Shown: one piece after another, positions 43,501 through 54,820 of the stretch
How the letters are laid out: each line of letters starts with the position of its first letter
Numbering within the stretch: position 1 is the stretch's first letter
Source of the DNA: Neoechinorhynchus agilis
Lineage: Eukaryota > Acanthocephala
Assembly: GCA_051530055.1 (NCBI GenBank)
Contig: CM121343.1
Span: 1,984,001-2,048,000, forward strand
Length of the DNA stretch: 64,000 nucleotides
Direction: 5' to 3'
The notes under the pieces: model-generated
What the model was told of the DNA's origin: nothing
Seen by the model: the letters and a program-made list of their open reading frames with translations, nothing else
Databases searched by the model: none
Position numbers and translations under genes: made by a program

Positions 43501-46500
43501 GTAGAGTTGTGCGTCTTGGTTGGGAGTCTCGGGAAATTGCCTGAACAATGTACTTATTTTTATCGATGTTCACTAATAGCCCTGCCAAATTGTACGCGTT
43601 TTCGAAGGATTCAGCGCTCCTTTGAAGATCTTCCAAGGAATCACTGATGATACTGCCAAGATAGCAGAATATTCTGTAGAGTTGTGCGTCTTGGTTGGGA
43701 GTCTCGGGAAATTACCTGAACAATGTACTTATTTTTATCGATGTTCACTAATAGCCCTGCCAAATTGTACGGCGTTTTCGAAGGATTCAACGCTACTTTG
43801 AAGATCTTCAAAGAATCACTGATGATACTGCTAAGATAGCAGAATATTCTGTGAAGTTGTGCGTCTTGGTTGGGAGTCTCGGAAATTGCTGAACAATGTA
43901 CTTATTTTTTTATCGATGTTATCTAATAGCCCTGCCGATTGTACGCGTTTTCGAAGGATTCGCGCTCCTTTGAAGATCTTCCAAGGAATCACTGATGATA
44001 CTGCTAAGATATGCAGAATATTCTGTAGAGTTGTGCGTCTTGGTTGGGAGTCTCAGGAAATTGCCTGAACAATGTACTTATTTTTATCGATGTTCACTAA
44101 TAGCCCCGCCAAATTGTACGCGTTTTTCGATGGATTCAGCGCTCCTTTGAAGGTCTTCCAAGGAATCACTGATGATACTGCTAAGATAGCAGAATATTCT
44201 GTAGAGTTGTGCGTCTTGGTTGGGAGTCTCGAGAAATCGCCTGAACAATGTACTTATTTTTATCGATGTTCACCAATTGCCCTGCCAAATTGTACGCGTT
44301 TTCGAAGGATTCATCGCTCCTTTGAAGATCTTCCAAGGAATCACTGATGATACTGCTAAGATAGCAGAATATTCTGTAGAGTTGTGCGTCTTGGTTGGGA
44401 GTCTCGGAAAATTGCCTGAACAATGTACTTATTTTTATCGATGTTATCTAATAGCCCTGCCAAATTGTACGCGTTTTCGAAGGATTCAGCGCTACTATGA
44501 ATATCTTCCAAGGAATCACTGATGATACTGCTAAGATAGCAGAATATTCTGTAGAGTTGTGCGTCTTGGTTGGGAGTCTCGGGAAATTGCCTGAACAATG
44601 TACTTATTTTTATCGATGTTATCTAATAGCCCTGCCAAATTGTACGCATTCAAATTCCAGCATACTTGAAGATCTTCCGAGGAATCACTGATGATACTGT
44701 TAAGATAGCAGAATATTCTGTAGAGTTGTGCGTCTTGGTTAGAGTCTTCGGGAAATTGCCTGAACAATGTACTTTTTTTCTCGATGTTCACTAATAGCCC
44801 TGCCAAATTGTACGCGTTTTCGAAGGATTCAGCGCTCCTTTGAAGATCTTTCCAAGGAATCACTGATGATACTGCTAAAGATAGCAGAATATTCTGTAGG
44901 TTATTGCATCTTGATTTGGGGTCATATCGGCACAATCTTATACTTCTTTTTTTATCGATGTTAACTAATAGCCCTGCCAAATTGTACGCGTTTTCGAAGG
45001 ATTCAGCGCTACTTTGAAGATCTTCCAAGGAATCACTGATGATACTGCTAAGATAGCAGAATATTCTGTAGAGTTGTGCGTCCTGGTTGGGAGTCTCGGG
45101 AAATTGCCTGAACAATGTACTTATTTTTATCGATGTTCACTAATAGCCCTGCCAAATTGTACGCGTTTTCGAAGGATTCATCGCTCCTTTGAAGATCTTC
45201 CAAGGAATAGCAGATGATACTGCTAAGATAGCAGAATATTCTGTCGAGTTGTGCGTCCTGGTTGGGAGTCTCGGGAAATTGCCTGAACAATGTACTTATT
45301 TTTATCGATGTTCACTAATAGCCCTGCCAAATTGTACGCGTTTTCGAAGGATTCAGCGCTCCTTTGAAGATCTTCAAGGAATCACTGATGATACTGCTAA
45401 GATAGCAGAATATTCTGTAGAGTTGTGCGTCTTGGTTGGGAGTCTCGGAAATTGCACAAACAATGTACTTATTTTTATCGATGTTCACTAATAGCTTTTC
45501 TGGAAGTGTACGCGTTTTTTCGAAAGTTCAGCGCTCCTTTGAAGATCTTCAAGGAATCACTGATGCGTACTGCTAAGATAGCAGAATATTGGCAAAGTTG
45601 TGCGTCTTGGTTTGGAGTGTCGAAATTGCCTGAACAATGTACTTATTTTTATCGATGTTCCACTAATAGCACAAATTATATGCGTTTTGAAAGTTCATGT
45701 CGCTCCTTTGAAGATCTTCAAGGAATCACTGATGATACTGCTAAGATAGCAGAATATTCTGTAGAGTTGTGCGTCTTGGTTTGAAGTCTCGAGGAAATTG
45801 CCTGAACAATGTACTTATTTTTATCGATGTTCACCAATAGCCCTGCCAAATTGTACGCGTTTTCGAAGGATTCAGCGCTCCTTTGAAGGTCTTCCAAGCA
45901 ATCACTGATGATACTGCTAAGATAGCAGAATATTCTGTAGAGTTGTGCGTCCTGGTTGGGAGTCTCGGGAAATTGCCTGAACAATGTACTTATTTTTATC
46001 GATGTTCACTAATAGCCCTGCTAAATTGTACGCGTTTTCGAAGGATTTAGCGCTCAGCACGAAGATCTTCAAGGAATCACTGATGATGCTGCTAAGATAG
46101 CAGAATCTGTGAGTTGTGCGTCCTGGTTGGGAGTATACAATGTACTTATTTTTATCGATGTTCACTAATAGCACTGCCAAATTGTATGCGTTTTTGAAGG
46201 ATTCATCGCTCCTTTGAAGATCTTCCAAGGAATCACTGATGATACTGCTAAGATAGCAGAATATTCTGTAGAGTTGTGCGTCCTGGTTGGGAGTCTCGGG
46301 AAATTGCCTGAACAATGTACTTATTTTTATCGATGTTCACTAATAGCACTGCCAAATTGTATGCGTTTTTGAAGGATTCATCGCTCCTTTGAAGATCTTC
46401 CAAGGAATCACTGATGATACTGCTAAGATAGCAGAATATTCTGTAGAGTTGTGCGTCTGGTTGGGAGTCTCGGGAAATTGCCTGAACAATGTACTTATTT

Positions 46501-46580
46501 TTATCGATGTTCACTAATAGCCCTGCCAAATTGTACGCGTTTTAGAAGGATTCAGCGCTCCTTTGAAGATCTTCCAAGGT
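40291..46580. repeat. 175-bp satellite array, about 36 units
   Basis: Head-to-tail units of about 175 bp with landmarks GATGATACTGCTAAGATAGC, GAGTCTCGGGAAATTGCCTG, TATCGATGTTCACTAATAGC and GGATTCAGCGCTCCTTTGAA. Most units differ by a few bases; several near 44700-46150 are more degraded. Each unit has the perfect dyad CTGCTA-AGA-TAGCAG. 175 is not a multiple of three, and frames of about 66-100 codons occur on both strands simply because the unit has few stops. The array starts next to a LINE fragment and ends inside the kinase upstream segment at 46580. Confidence 0.97.
40506..40544 (+). repeat. Poly-C tract of 39 bases
   Basis: An uninterrupted run of C inside a damaged satellite unit. It may be an assembly or base-calling artefact. 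Confidence 0.95.
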
Positions 46581-46990
46581 CTATAACGTTCACAATAATT
46601 TATGTAAAGGTGGCAGTCTTTTCCCTTGAAAGTCTCGATGAACACATGAACTATTCGTGCGATCCATATCCTCATCACGAAGACCGCTAACATCGAAGAG
46701 ATGTACAAACCATTTAAACTGTTGCTCAATCCGCGCATTATCACCAGAAAAACAGGTCCAAAAACAATTACAAAAATATATACTTGCTTTATTGACAATG
46801 CAGATTCTAACTTGTGTTGCTCAGAATTTCGTTTTCTTAAAGCTTCATGAAATAGATCCTTTCTAACGTCCTCATTCAACAGCAGCAAATTATTCGATCA
46901 CATGATCACTTGGACAACACATCACATGATTTAAAAGGTTATCTTGATAGAGGATTACTGATATTCGAATTCTACCAAAAACTTTTAAAT
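46581..46990 (-). pseudogene. Kinase upstream/membrane segment, inverted copy
   Basis: The minus strand repeats 20430-20868: the flank and the hydrophobic-helix frame (RKDLFHEALRKRNSEQHK, VYIFVIVFGPVFLVIM). It stops at GAACGTTATAG, where the satellite begins, so the kinase body is absent. Confidence 0.85.
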
Positions 46991-47249
46991 CCTTGTCAGG
47001 AGCCAAATGCGTCGTGTTTGTTTTTAACTTCGGATAATCTTATTCGTTAGCTGAGTATCGAAATTGAGGTGAAAGATATCATTGATTGGATATCCACCGT
47101 GTTTATAGGACCTTTTGGTTAACAGATCTTCTTCCTTTTTAGAATCATTTTTTAATTTTGGGTTCACTTACTGAGCATTTTCTTTAACATCCTTTTTGGT
47201 CAACAATTCGAGATGCTCAATTGAATTAATGATCAATTCCCCTGCTCAC

Positions 47250-48660
47250 TTTGAACATTATCCCTAAGTTCGCCGGTGCAAATTTTTCTGCCACCTCAGC
47301 GAAATATATTACCGGCCTCGAGGATTTTAGATGCGTGATCGGAGTTCAATGCCTTGCTAATGATAGCGTTGAACTCTGTGTGCCCTGCGAAGCGGCCACT
47401 CCACCGTTTGTACCCCGGGCCATGTCGTCCGGACTCGTCAACATTGGAACCACATCGGCATTTGTGTGGGGCACATTTGAAGTAGACCCAGCTCAAGTGG
47501 GACAGCGATCACCACTGTTACGTTATCTAGCAGACTGCCTTTGATGCTGATCAGAACAACGTTCATTTAAGCTTCGGACTCCATCGACCAGCTCGATATT
47601 AGTCGTGATCGGGAGACATCGTCGAGTCAGCCTTATAGAGGATCGGAAGCCTTCTCAACGAGAGGTGAATACTTCTCAATGAAGACAGGAATCCTGGGAT
47701 GGAAAGTCTGACGACGTTTTGTATGCCTATCTCACTTATCCGAATTGGTTGATTTGTTTTACTGCATGCTTTATCGGAGATGGATATCTTGAATATGTAA
47801 TGCATATTCGACCTCAATTTGTAGTTTAGCTTTGCCAAGGTCGCCAAATGCTCAAAAAGGGTGCAGCTCGCAATTTATACAGTAACTTTTGGATGTATAG
47901 GCACCCCCGGACAACGAACATGACTTCATGAGCTTTGAGATCGCGAGCCCGTTGACAGAACAATTCTAGTTTGTAAGCTCCTCATTGGCCTTCCTCCCGG
48001 TATTTGACATAGGAACGTAATTCCTTCCAAGGTCAAGCTGATTCACATTGATCGATAGGATTCCCAGAGCGACCGAATTGAAAAAACTCACTATATTCGA
48101 AGATTCGGTACCAGAAACATTCAAGGGCAAGATTAAACACTTTTGCTGTTGATATTGAGGTCTACGGCGGACGCACCAACACCGAATGTGGCATCACGGA
48201 GGTTCCAACTTTTGAATTTCGGTCGCAAGCAACGGGCGACTGTGTTCGTAACTAATGCCAAGCCCAACGGACCTCACTGATGCACTCCAGTCTCTGACCA
48301 GAAAGCGTGGACTTCGTATATCAATGGGTTTTAGTTCCATAAGCCGTTACGAAGTATCCGTAGGCCTTCGGTTCATCGTTCGCTATGGTTTTGGCCGTCC
48401 CATTGACAGTACTGAAAGCTTTCCGATAGTCCATCTTAAGGAACGCCGTTGGATCGACACTGTTTTCGACCAAAGTTCGTATGGCGTGAACAGTCCTCTG
48501 AGTTCCGCAAGATGTATGACCCAACCGAATTGGTTCATAGCTGAGAATATCTTTCAAGTGCATAGAGCTTCGACCGTCCGGGCCAGGTCCCGATCCTTTG
48601 ACGAAACATGCGATGGCCCGTTCAAGATCCCAGGAGTAACGGCGGCTTAATGGAAAGTGT
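47250..48660 (-). pseudogene. LINE-X reverse transcriptase fragment, piece 2
   Basis: The upper part (48321-48563) has VHAIRTLVENSVDPTAFLKM then DYRKAFSTVN, the RT palm block, followed by KAYGYFVTAYG. The lower part (47296-47496) has CRCGSNVDESGRHGPGYKRW and GRFAGHTEFNAIISKALNS, the Cys/His region that follows RT in this family. The stretch between, where the YADD box should be, is scrambled by indels. It belongs to the same family as 12430-13180 and 61361-61621. Confidence 0.7.
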
Positions 48661-49339
48661 CCAATAGGTGCTAGCAGTAGGATAGGCCTGAAGGATGTTC
48701 AACCTTTAGGTTTTAAAAGTGAACTTGTCGTTGTTTGCGAATGACTCAGCTTAGCATAGAATCCTGACGGCATCACGTAGGTCAGAATCAACCAGTTTGG
48801 CTTGATCGAAAGGATATTAGCGTCCATTAATTTCAAATGTTACAGACTGTGTTTTCTTTAGAACGTTCTTTAACATTACATCGAAAGTCGTGAGACGCTT
48901 ATTGGTAGTTTTTGTAAGGCTGCGGTTCCTATCGCAATTGGTGCAGAATAAAGCCTTGGAAAGGTCGAAATGAAGTTAATTAATCTCGCTCTTATCGTTC
49001 AAGAACCTGGAAAGCATCGAGGAATATGACTGAGTTCACTGCTTTCTTGCACTTTTTGGAATCCTTTCCAGTATCACACGACGAAGTTATCAAAGAAAAT
49101 CTCGGATCCAAGATGTAAATGTGGATGAATGACATGTTGGCTGGACAGAAGAGCCGGGACAACCTTATCTCACAGGTTCGTATTTCTTTTTTTGGTCACT
49201 ATTGGTCACTTCGATGTAATGTTCACATTTAGACCATCGAGTCGGCGGTTGCTAAACTCGTTCTGATCAATGTGGAAATTCAGAATGCAACTTTTATGTT
49301 GCAACCCAGTTTGTTTCATTTGCTCTTGTACGGCGACGA
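48661..49339. other. Unassigned stretch upstream of LINE-X piece 2
   Basis: No domain or repeat recognised. It might be decayed 5' LINE sequence. Confidence 0.3.
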
Positions 49340-50216
49340 TTAATTTCTGCTCGATCGCATTTATTATTTGTCGTAAAGTCGAAATCTAGAAAACATTGAG
49401 TTTTTGGTCGCAATCATTATCAATTTATTCATTTTAAAAGGACCGATTTCTGTCTTCTAGCCCGTTCCGTTCTTTGTTGCTTTCCCCTTTTCTACACATC
49501 TAAATGATCGGATGCATTTTGAATTTTCATTCATGGAATAATCTTCCTTCTTGAAAAATAATCCAAAATGTCCGTTAAATATCAACGAAGGGGACAACTA
49601 TTTCCCCTGCCAACTTTGAATGAAAACTCGAAAATCGAAGATGCAAAATTTGCCATCGATTTCCTTACAAATTATCAGTGCATATCAAACAGTTTCTCTT
49701 GAGTACTTAATTATCAAAAGTATCTTTTTAGTTGACTTCCAAAAAAGCTTTTAAAAAGAACAAAAAATTTTCTATTCAAGTTTTTAGGCGATTAAAGTAT
49801 TTCCAGAAAATAGCACCTGCCGATGTTTCATCACACAAGAATACATTTCTTGTAATATTTAAGTACGTGATCGATTAGAAAAAAGACAACATATTGATAT
49901 GATTTTCCTTTGTTTTCGTAGTTTTGCTACCCCCTCCCCGGATCACGGTGGCAAAAATACCAAAAGGAAGTATCTTTTCCCCCCGAAAATAATAATCCAA
50001 GACATATTGATATGAGTGGGTCTGTCTCTGCTTAAAAATCGTCATTAATGAGCGGACCCACCACTGTTCATAATACTCGTTCACAGTCGTCTTTTTTGTT
50101 CTCGGGGATGTGTTGATCAAAATCTCTGATTGGAAATATTTTATATTTTTTATTTTTTTTATTTTGTACGACACAGGAATTCTGGATCGTCATTTCCGAC
50201 GTTCGGAGAACTAGAC
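49340..50216 (-). repeat. Dispersed repeat E, copy 3, without the PLE-A insertion
   Basis: Inverted match to 15994-16348 joined directly to 18848-19300. The single uninterrupted target sequence is at 49845-49856. The E end abuts the kinase fragment at about 50216. Confidence 0.85.
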
Positions 50217-50217
50217 A

Positions 50218-50601
50218 TCGAAACGTCTTTTATTTCGGGAACGGCGACGATACCAACTTCATTCATTGGACGACCTTGCTATTCTGGTTTTGCGTGGCGA
50301 AAATAATGGTTCAAACACCGCAGCCCAGCAACTTGACCGTCCATATTTTACTGATTTAATGAAGAAAATGCTGACACTCGATCCACACGTTCGAATGAGT
50401 GCAATTCTTGGATTAGAACATCCATTTTTGACTTTGGATCATTTATTCGCTGAACCCGAATACCTAAAAGAGAGCCGCAATGATATGAAAGTTTGTTTAA
50501 TTACAAGCTACCATCATAAACGTCTTCAGGACGAACAGAGACCGTTACTGAATACCTCGTGGCTTATTGAAAATTATAGGGGAACTCGGCGGAATATTTG
50601 A
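50218..50601 (+). pseudogene. HIPK-like kinase C-terminal fragment
   Basis: The frame starts inside the C-lobe (LLFRERRRYQLHSLDDLAIL) and runs to the same stop as the intact kinase. It carries a few substitutions (NIGSN to NNGSN, LCFTD to PYFTD). No catalytic residues are present. Repeat E replaces everything upstream. Confidence 0.9.
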
Positions 50602-51780
50602 CACGAAGACTCTTCGGACAAGAATTTCACCATTTCGACAACAATCTTGGAGTTTAAAAATAAAACGTTTGGTTGGCGCAATGCTATATTTATAGAAGAG
50701 ATAAAAATATAAACGGATTTATCAAGAAAATACAGAATTTATTTCGTTGAATTTTGTTGTCTTTATCATAGAATTTGCGATCTTGGTAAATCTCGAAAGT
50801 CATTAATTATTTCTATGTTTTAATTAGTTAATTCTTGTGCTCTACGAAGCGACTCCTTTATTTGTTTCTAAATTCTGCAGCAAAAAAAATAATACTGTCA
50901 TCGAATAAAAATTTATTGCGCACTTGCTATTGTATTAACTTTTCCGAAAAATATTATTTGATATGAAACAACGATCATATCTCCCGTTTACAATGTCGTT
51001 CCTCTTTCTTATATAACCGTCAATAATACGCTTGCTCGATTTTTCCCGACGTCGAATGACCGCTTAATTGTTGCATTCAGCTTATTATTTTGTATCGCCG
51101 CGCCAATTACATTAAAAGAAAACGTGCAAATCTTTTCATTGTTCAACTTGTCTTCCCAGCGAAGGACAAAAATTTATTTATTTATTTCGTGTTTTTCTGA
51201 CGTGATATCTTCTCTCTATTGACAAATCGATATCTTTTTCATGGAGGCCGAGTGCCATTCGGGCTTTGGTAACTGGAATACCTACGTTGTGTTTCGTTTT
51301 TCATTTATTTGGAAAGATTTTCTCTCGAGCGAAAGCAAAAAAACAAGTGCAAGGTTTATTTTCTTGAAGATAAATTTTGTGTTTTCATATTATTAACAAA
51401 CTTTATTTCTTGAGGTATAAAATTCAATGTTTAGCAAGTTTTTTCAGAAATTCATGTAATAATATTAAGGGATATGAAAAACGTCGATGAGGGGAGCGTT
51501 TAACCTTTTAATACCGAACCTTGTCGCAATGTCCGACGGATAATTCGCAAAGAATTAAAGAAAAAGGACAGCAGCAAACGTGCTTTTTAAAATATTTACT
51601 TGAGCTATTTTTGACTACCACTTTCTTGGATCTACATCGAATCTGTGACGTCCTTTCGTAATCTTTTTTTGTTGTAAATATCATATTTTTTACTAATTCC
51701 TCGTATAAGTGCAAATATAATCTTGTAAATTATAATTTAGTTTCAATTTAGTCAAAGAAAGCACAGTTTAATGGGTCAAT
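50602..51780 (+). repeat. Duplicated kinase 3' flank plus ROCK 3'-end segment, copy 2
   Basis: Same order as 10466-11960, with about 290 bp deleted at about 50878. The ROCK 3' copy is at 51330-51620. Non-coding. Confidence 0.82.
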
Positions 51781-51798
51781 AATTGTTTCAGATAAAGA

Positions 51799-52386
51799 AT
51801 GGACTATACTGAACCGGTATATGAACACAAACTCGTGAATTGGGTTTTAGCACAGTTTAACGGATTTTTAATAAAGCAGAGATCACCAACAAGCAACTTT
51901 TTTACTTCGGATATCCCTGTAATAATGAATCTCGTCGCAATTTGTCTCCATGGACGACGGTCGCATCTCAACTTTGTCGCTCATCATTTATTTGTGTTAA
52001 CTTTGAACGTAATTGTACATAGTAGCAACTTTGTTCCGCAATTGGCTCATATAAAGTTTCTTATGGAGGTAAGTATTCCCTTTGTTAATCTAAGATGGTA
52101 CCTGAGAACCCATCGAACACTAAAAGGTGAAGTAAAAACAAAAACAGAGTTGGAAAGGATAGATGAAATCATCATTTTCATACTATTCTTCGCTTTCAGG
52201 ATATGTCCTATTCCTATTTTCTGGATAATGAGATTTCAAATACAACGTCCTCTGGATCTTCCCTTTTATAGCAACCTTGACTCATTTATGACGACAATGG
52301 TGATTTGCCTTGATGTACTGAACGCTTACTGGTTTGTGAAAATAGCTGTACCTGCAAAGACAGTCTTTAAACATAAGGAACACTGA
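51799..52386 (+). CDS. TLC-domain (TLCD4/TMEM56-like) protein, C-terminal part
   Basis: 195 residues. EPVYEHKLVNWVLAQFNGF, then VAHHLFVLTLNVIVH (the HH of the TLC domain), LMEVSIPFVNLRWYL (matches the family ELSTPFVNxRW pattern), IIFILFFAFRICPIPIFWIM and VICLDVLNAYWFVKIAVPA (last helix). Five or so hydrophobic helices. The N-terminal TLC entry motif is lacking here but is present in the minus-strand fragment at 14244-14741. It could be the 3' exon of a gene or a copied piece; the frame is open and ends with a normal charged tail. Confidence 0.65.
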   Translation: MDYTEPVYEHKLVNWVLAQFNGFLIKQRSPTSNFFTSDIPVIMNLVAICLHGRRSHLNFVAHHLFVLTLNVIVHSSNFVPQLAHIKFLMEVSIPFVNLRWYLRTHRTLKGEVKTKTELERIDEIIIFILFFAFRICPIPIFWIMRFQIQRPLDLPFYSNLDSFMTTMVICLDVLNAYWFVKIAVPAKTVFKHKEH

Positions 52387-53389
52387 ACTTGGCATTAATC
52401 AATGCTCAATGTATTAAATCTTTACAAGGATGTGCGCAGTAATCCTCATTGTAGGAACTACTCTTTTACAGAATGAACAGCAACCTTCCGAACTATGAAA
52501 GCCTTTAGGTTGAAAGATCTAATTAAATTAATATTTTATGAACCTAGCAATCGCGCTATGGACCTGCTTCCGTTTTAATCCTTCAGATGTTACCCGATTA
52601 ATTGGCACAACCTTAATCCTTGCCATTAATTGTGAACGGAGCACATTTCCTTGGCACTTCACTCAATGTCATGCGACTTTGTCTTGGTTGTATTGACAAT
52701 CAATTTATCCCCAGTACTTAAATTAATTTTCTCAGCACTCAACATGTTATTATTTATTTCAAAATTAAATTTTGTGGCTGATTTCGATCGGTATAACATT
52801 CGGCTAATCGTAATGAGGGAAGAAGAGAAAATAACAAAATCGTAGCCTAGTACTTTTTCAGTTTGAATTTCGGCAACCGGTTTTATTGCAAAATTTAGAT
52901 CTTTTCAAACCATCGATCAATTCCGAAACGAGGGTCCTTTACTAAAAATGTAATAAAATTCGTTATGATGGTTACAAAACTGGCTAGGCACTGCGGGTTC
53001 CACTCTCCTAAAATAATATCTGGTTCTCAATTTAAGAAATGAGTAATGTTGTTTCTAATAAAACGTGAAACCTTCCTTGTTGCAATATGAATATTTATCA
53101 GTGTAAGCGACTGCTTACCTTTCAATTCTTGGTTACTGCGTAAAATATACTAAATCTTAAGGTTTATATGGCAAAATCTTGTCTTTATTTCAAACAGTAA
53201 TTTAGAAAGGCTAATTTATTAAAGTTTGTAAACCATCAAGAAATTGAGACTATTATTAAATTTGTGTTTCTGTAAAGCATTTAATGCGAGGTCGGCTAAT
53301 ACTTTCAGTAAGTTTGCCTAACTTCTCCAGCTCAATCACACTTTTGTGATTTTATCTCGAAGTGAGCATCGCAAAATTGTCAGATTTTT
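52387..53389. other. Intergenic, nothing recognised
   Basis: AT-rich, with short frames only (for example 52651-52845, a hydrophobic peptide with no family match I can name). Confidence 0.5.
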
Positions 53390-54105
53390 TAGCCAGAGCC
53401 ACCGACGACTCGTGGGTGCGTCTCTTTGTGTTCCCCAGATTAGTGTTTTCCGCCATTGATATTACTGGCAGTCTGACCACGAAACTCAATAGTTGGCCGC
53501 AAAGCTTGCAATCCATCCCTATTTTTCCAAAAGCATTGTACTCATTCAAAAAGCTTATTTTTGGTCAGTAAATAATTTTAGCTCTGTCGCCCTCAGTGAT
53601 AACAAACGTTGGCATCCTTACAAACGAGACACTCAGTGCACTTTGGATCGTGTCTTGTGCAGGTGGTACCGGCAAGAGTTAAACGAACTCCATTCACGGC
53701 GCCAAAGTCCAGGAGCCGTGCGTTAGGCCATCGATGGAGGTACTGTCCTTCAAAGTAAATTCGCTGCATGCACAGAGGAATGCATGAAACCTTCGCGATT
53801 TTCTCTTGGAGATCCGATACTCTGATAGGTCTATCTCTTTGCAAGTACAACGGCAACATCGTTGAACCGTGTTGAACTTCCAAATTGACGACGTACATGC
53901 CTTGGAGTGGGTAGTCGTGGCACGGTGTTTCCATTCTGAAGACGAAGTTGATGAACGTCCCACTACTAAATTTTGAACATATTAGATATTTAGTTGCCAT
54001 GGTGATCAATCCGTAGAGCCAACGTATTTAAGCTTAATTAGTTCTGTTTTTTGTAATTAAATCCAATTCAAGTTTACTTATAAGCAATTGCTCTCTTTAG
54101 TACTG
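53390..54105 (-). repeat. Inverted segmental duplicate, copy 2 (partner 13390-14110)
   Basis: Opposite orientation to copy 1, near identical, including flanks on both sides of the ubiquitin-like ORF. Confidence 0.85.
53593..54009 (-). CDS. Ubiquitin-like (beta-grasp) protein with Cys-rich tail, copy 2
   Basis: The same 138-codon frame as 13511-13927, with only a few changes (GVVNG to GAVNG, NFIFR to NFVFR). Cys positions and the helix and turn motifs are kept and no stop has appeared, which argues for a recent duplication or constraint. Function unknown; no diglycine end, so it is not expected to be conjugated. Confidence 0.55.
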   Translation of the reverse strand: MITMATKYLICSKFSSGTFINFVFRMETPCHDYPLQGMYVVNLEVQHGSTMLPLYLQRDRPIRVSDLQEKIAKVSCIPLCMQRIYFEGQYLHRWPNARLLDFGAVNGVRLTLAGTTCTRHDPKCTECLVCKDANVCYH

Positions 54106-54154
54106 GAAATCTTCAGCGAATTCTAAAATGAGAGGTAGGGAATGCCAAAATCTA

Positions 54155-54538
54155 TCACACGTTGATCTTATCGGGTGGAATCCGAAGCTTCGATGTGTAA
54201 TCTGGCTTGTTTCCATCAAAAATGGATGACGACTGGATATACGCAGCTTCCATGACCACACGACTGAATCGATCGTGACTTCGTAATAACACTTGTATGT
54301 TATCAAAATCGATCTGATGTCCAGTATTCACAGCGTGTGAGACCACTGCAGAACTCATGTCACTCTTTCTATTTATCGATCGCTTGTGCTCTTGAATTCT
54401 CCTATTTAGATCGTTCGTTTGTCCGATGTAGACCTGATTACATTCACTACATGGAATCCTGTATACTGATCCAGATTGAGGCTCGCCTTTTTGTTGGGAC
54501 AAAGTAGTGTGTAAATTACATCCCTTCCGACAATACAC
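54155..54538 (-). pseudogene. PLE-C GIY-YIG endonuclease domain
   Basis: 127-codon frame with YRIPCSECNQVYIGQT, RRIQEHKR and the metal-binding Glu helix. It includes the Cys pair typical for Penelope-like GIY-YIG domains. Out of frame with its RT. Confidence 0.88.
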
Positions 54539-54820
54539 ACCTACCAGGGGACTGCTACTTCCTGTTTATAGTGTCCTCTGCATCTTCCTGAACAAGGATT
54601 CATCATGGAAGGGTACCTCTAGGAAAATCTTCGCTTTCTTCACATTAGAAACCCTTCCGTGGCTGTCTCACTCCTTCAAGGCATCTTTTTTCCAAATGTA
54701 GAGGATAACCGAGTCTGCCCGACAAGTCGAACAGAAAATTAAGCTCTTTATCCCGTATAAATTCATCACTACAGTGTGTAAAAGCTCTGTGAAATAACCA
54801 TCTAATCCTAGACATTTTTT

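Noticed and set aside
40291-46580. Many 60-190 codon frames on both strands (for example 44531-45115 minus)
   Set aside because: They repeat with the 175-bp satellite period, shift frame from unit to unit because 175 is not a multiple of three, and exist on both strands.
47251-47544. 97-codon plus-strand frame
   Set aside because: Antisense to the LINE-X Cys/His region on the minus strand.
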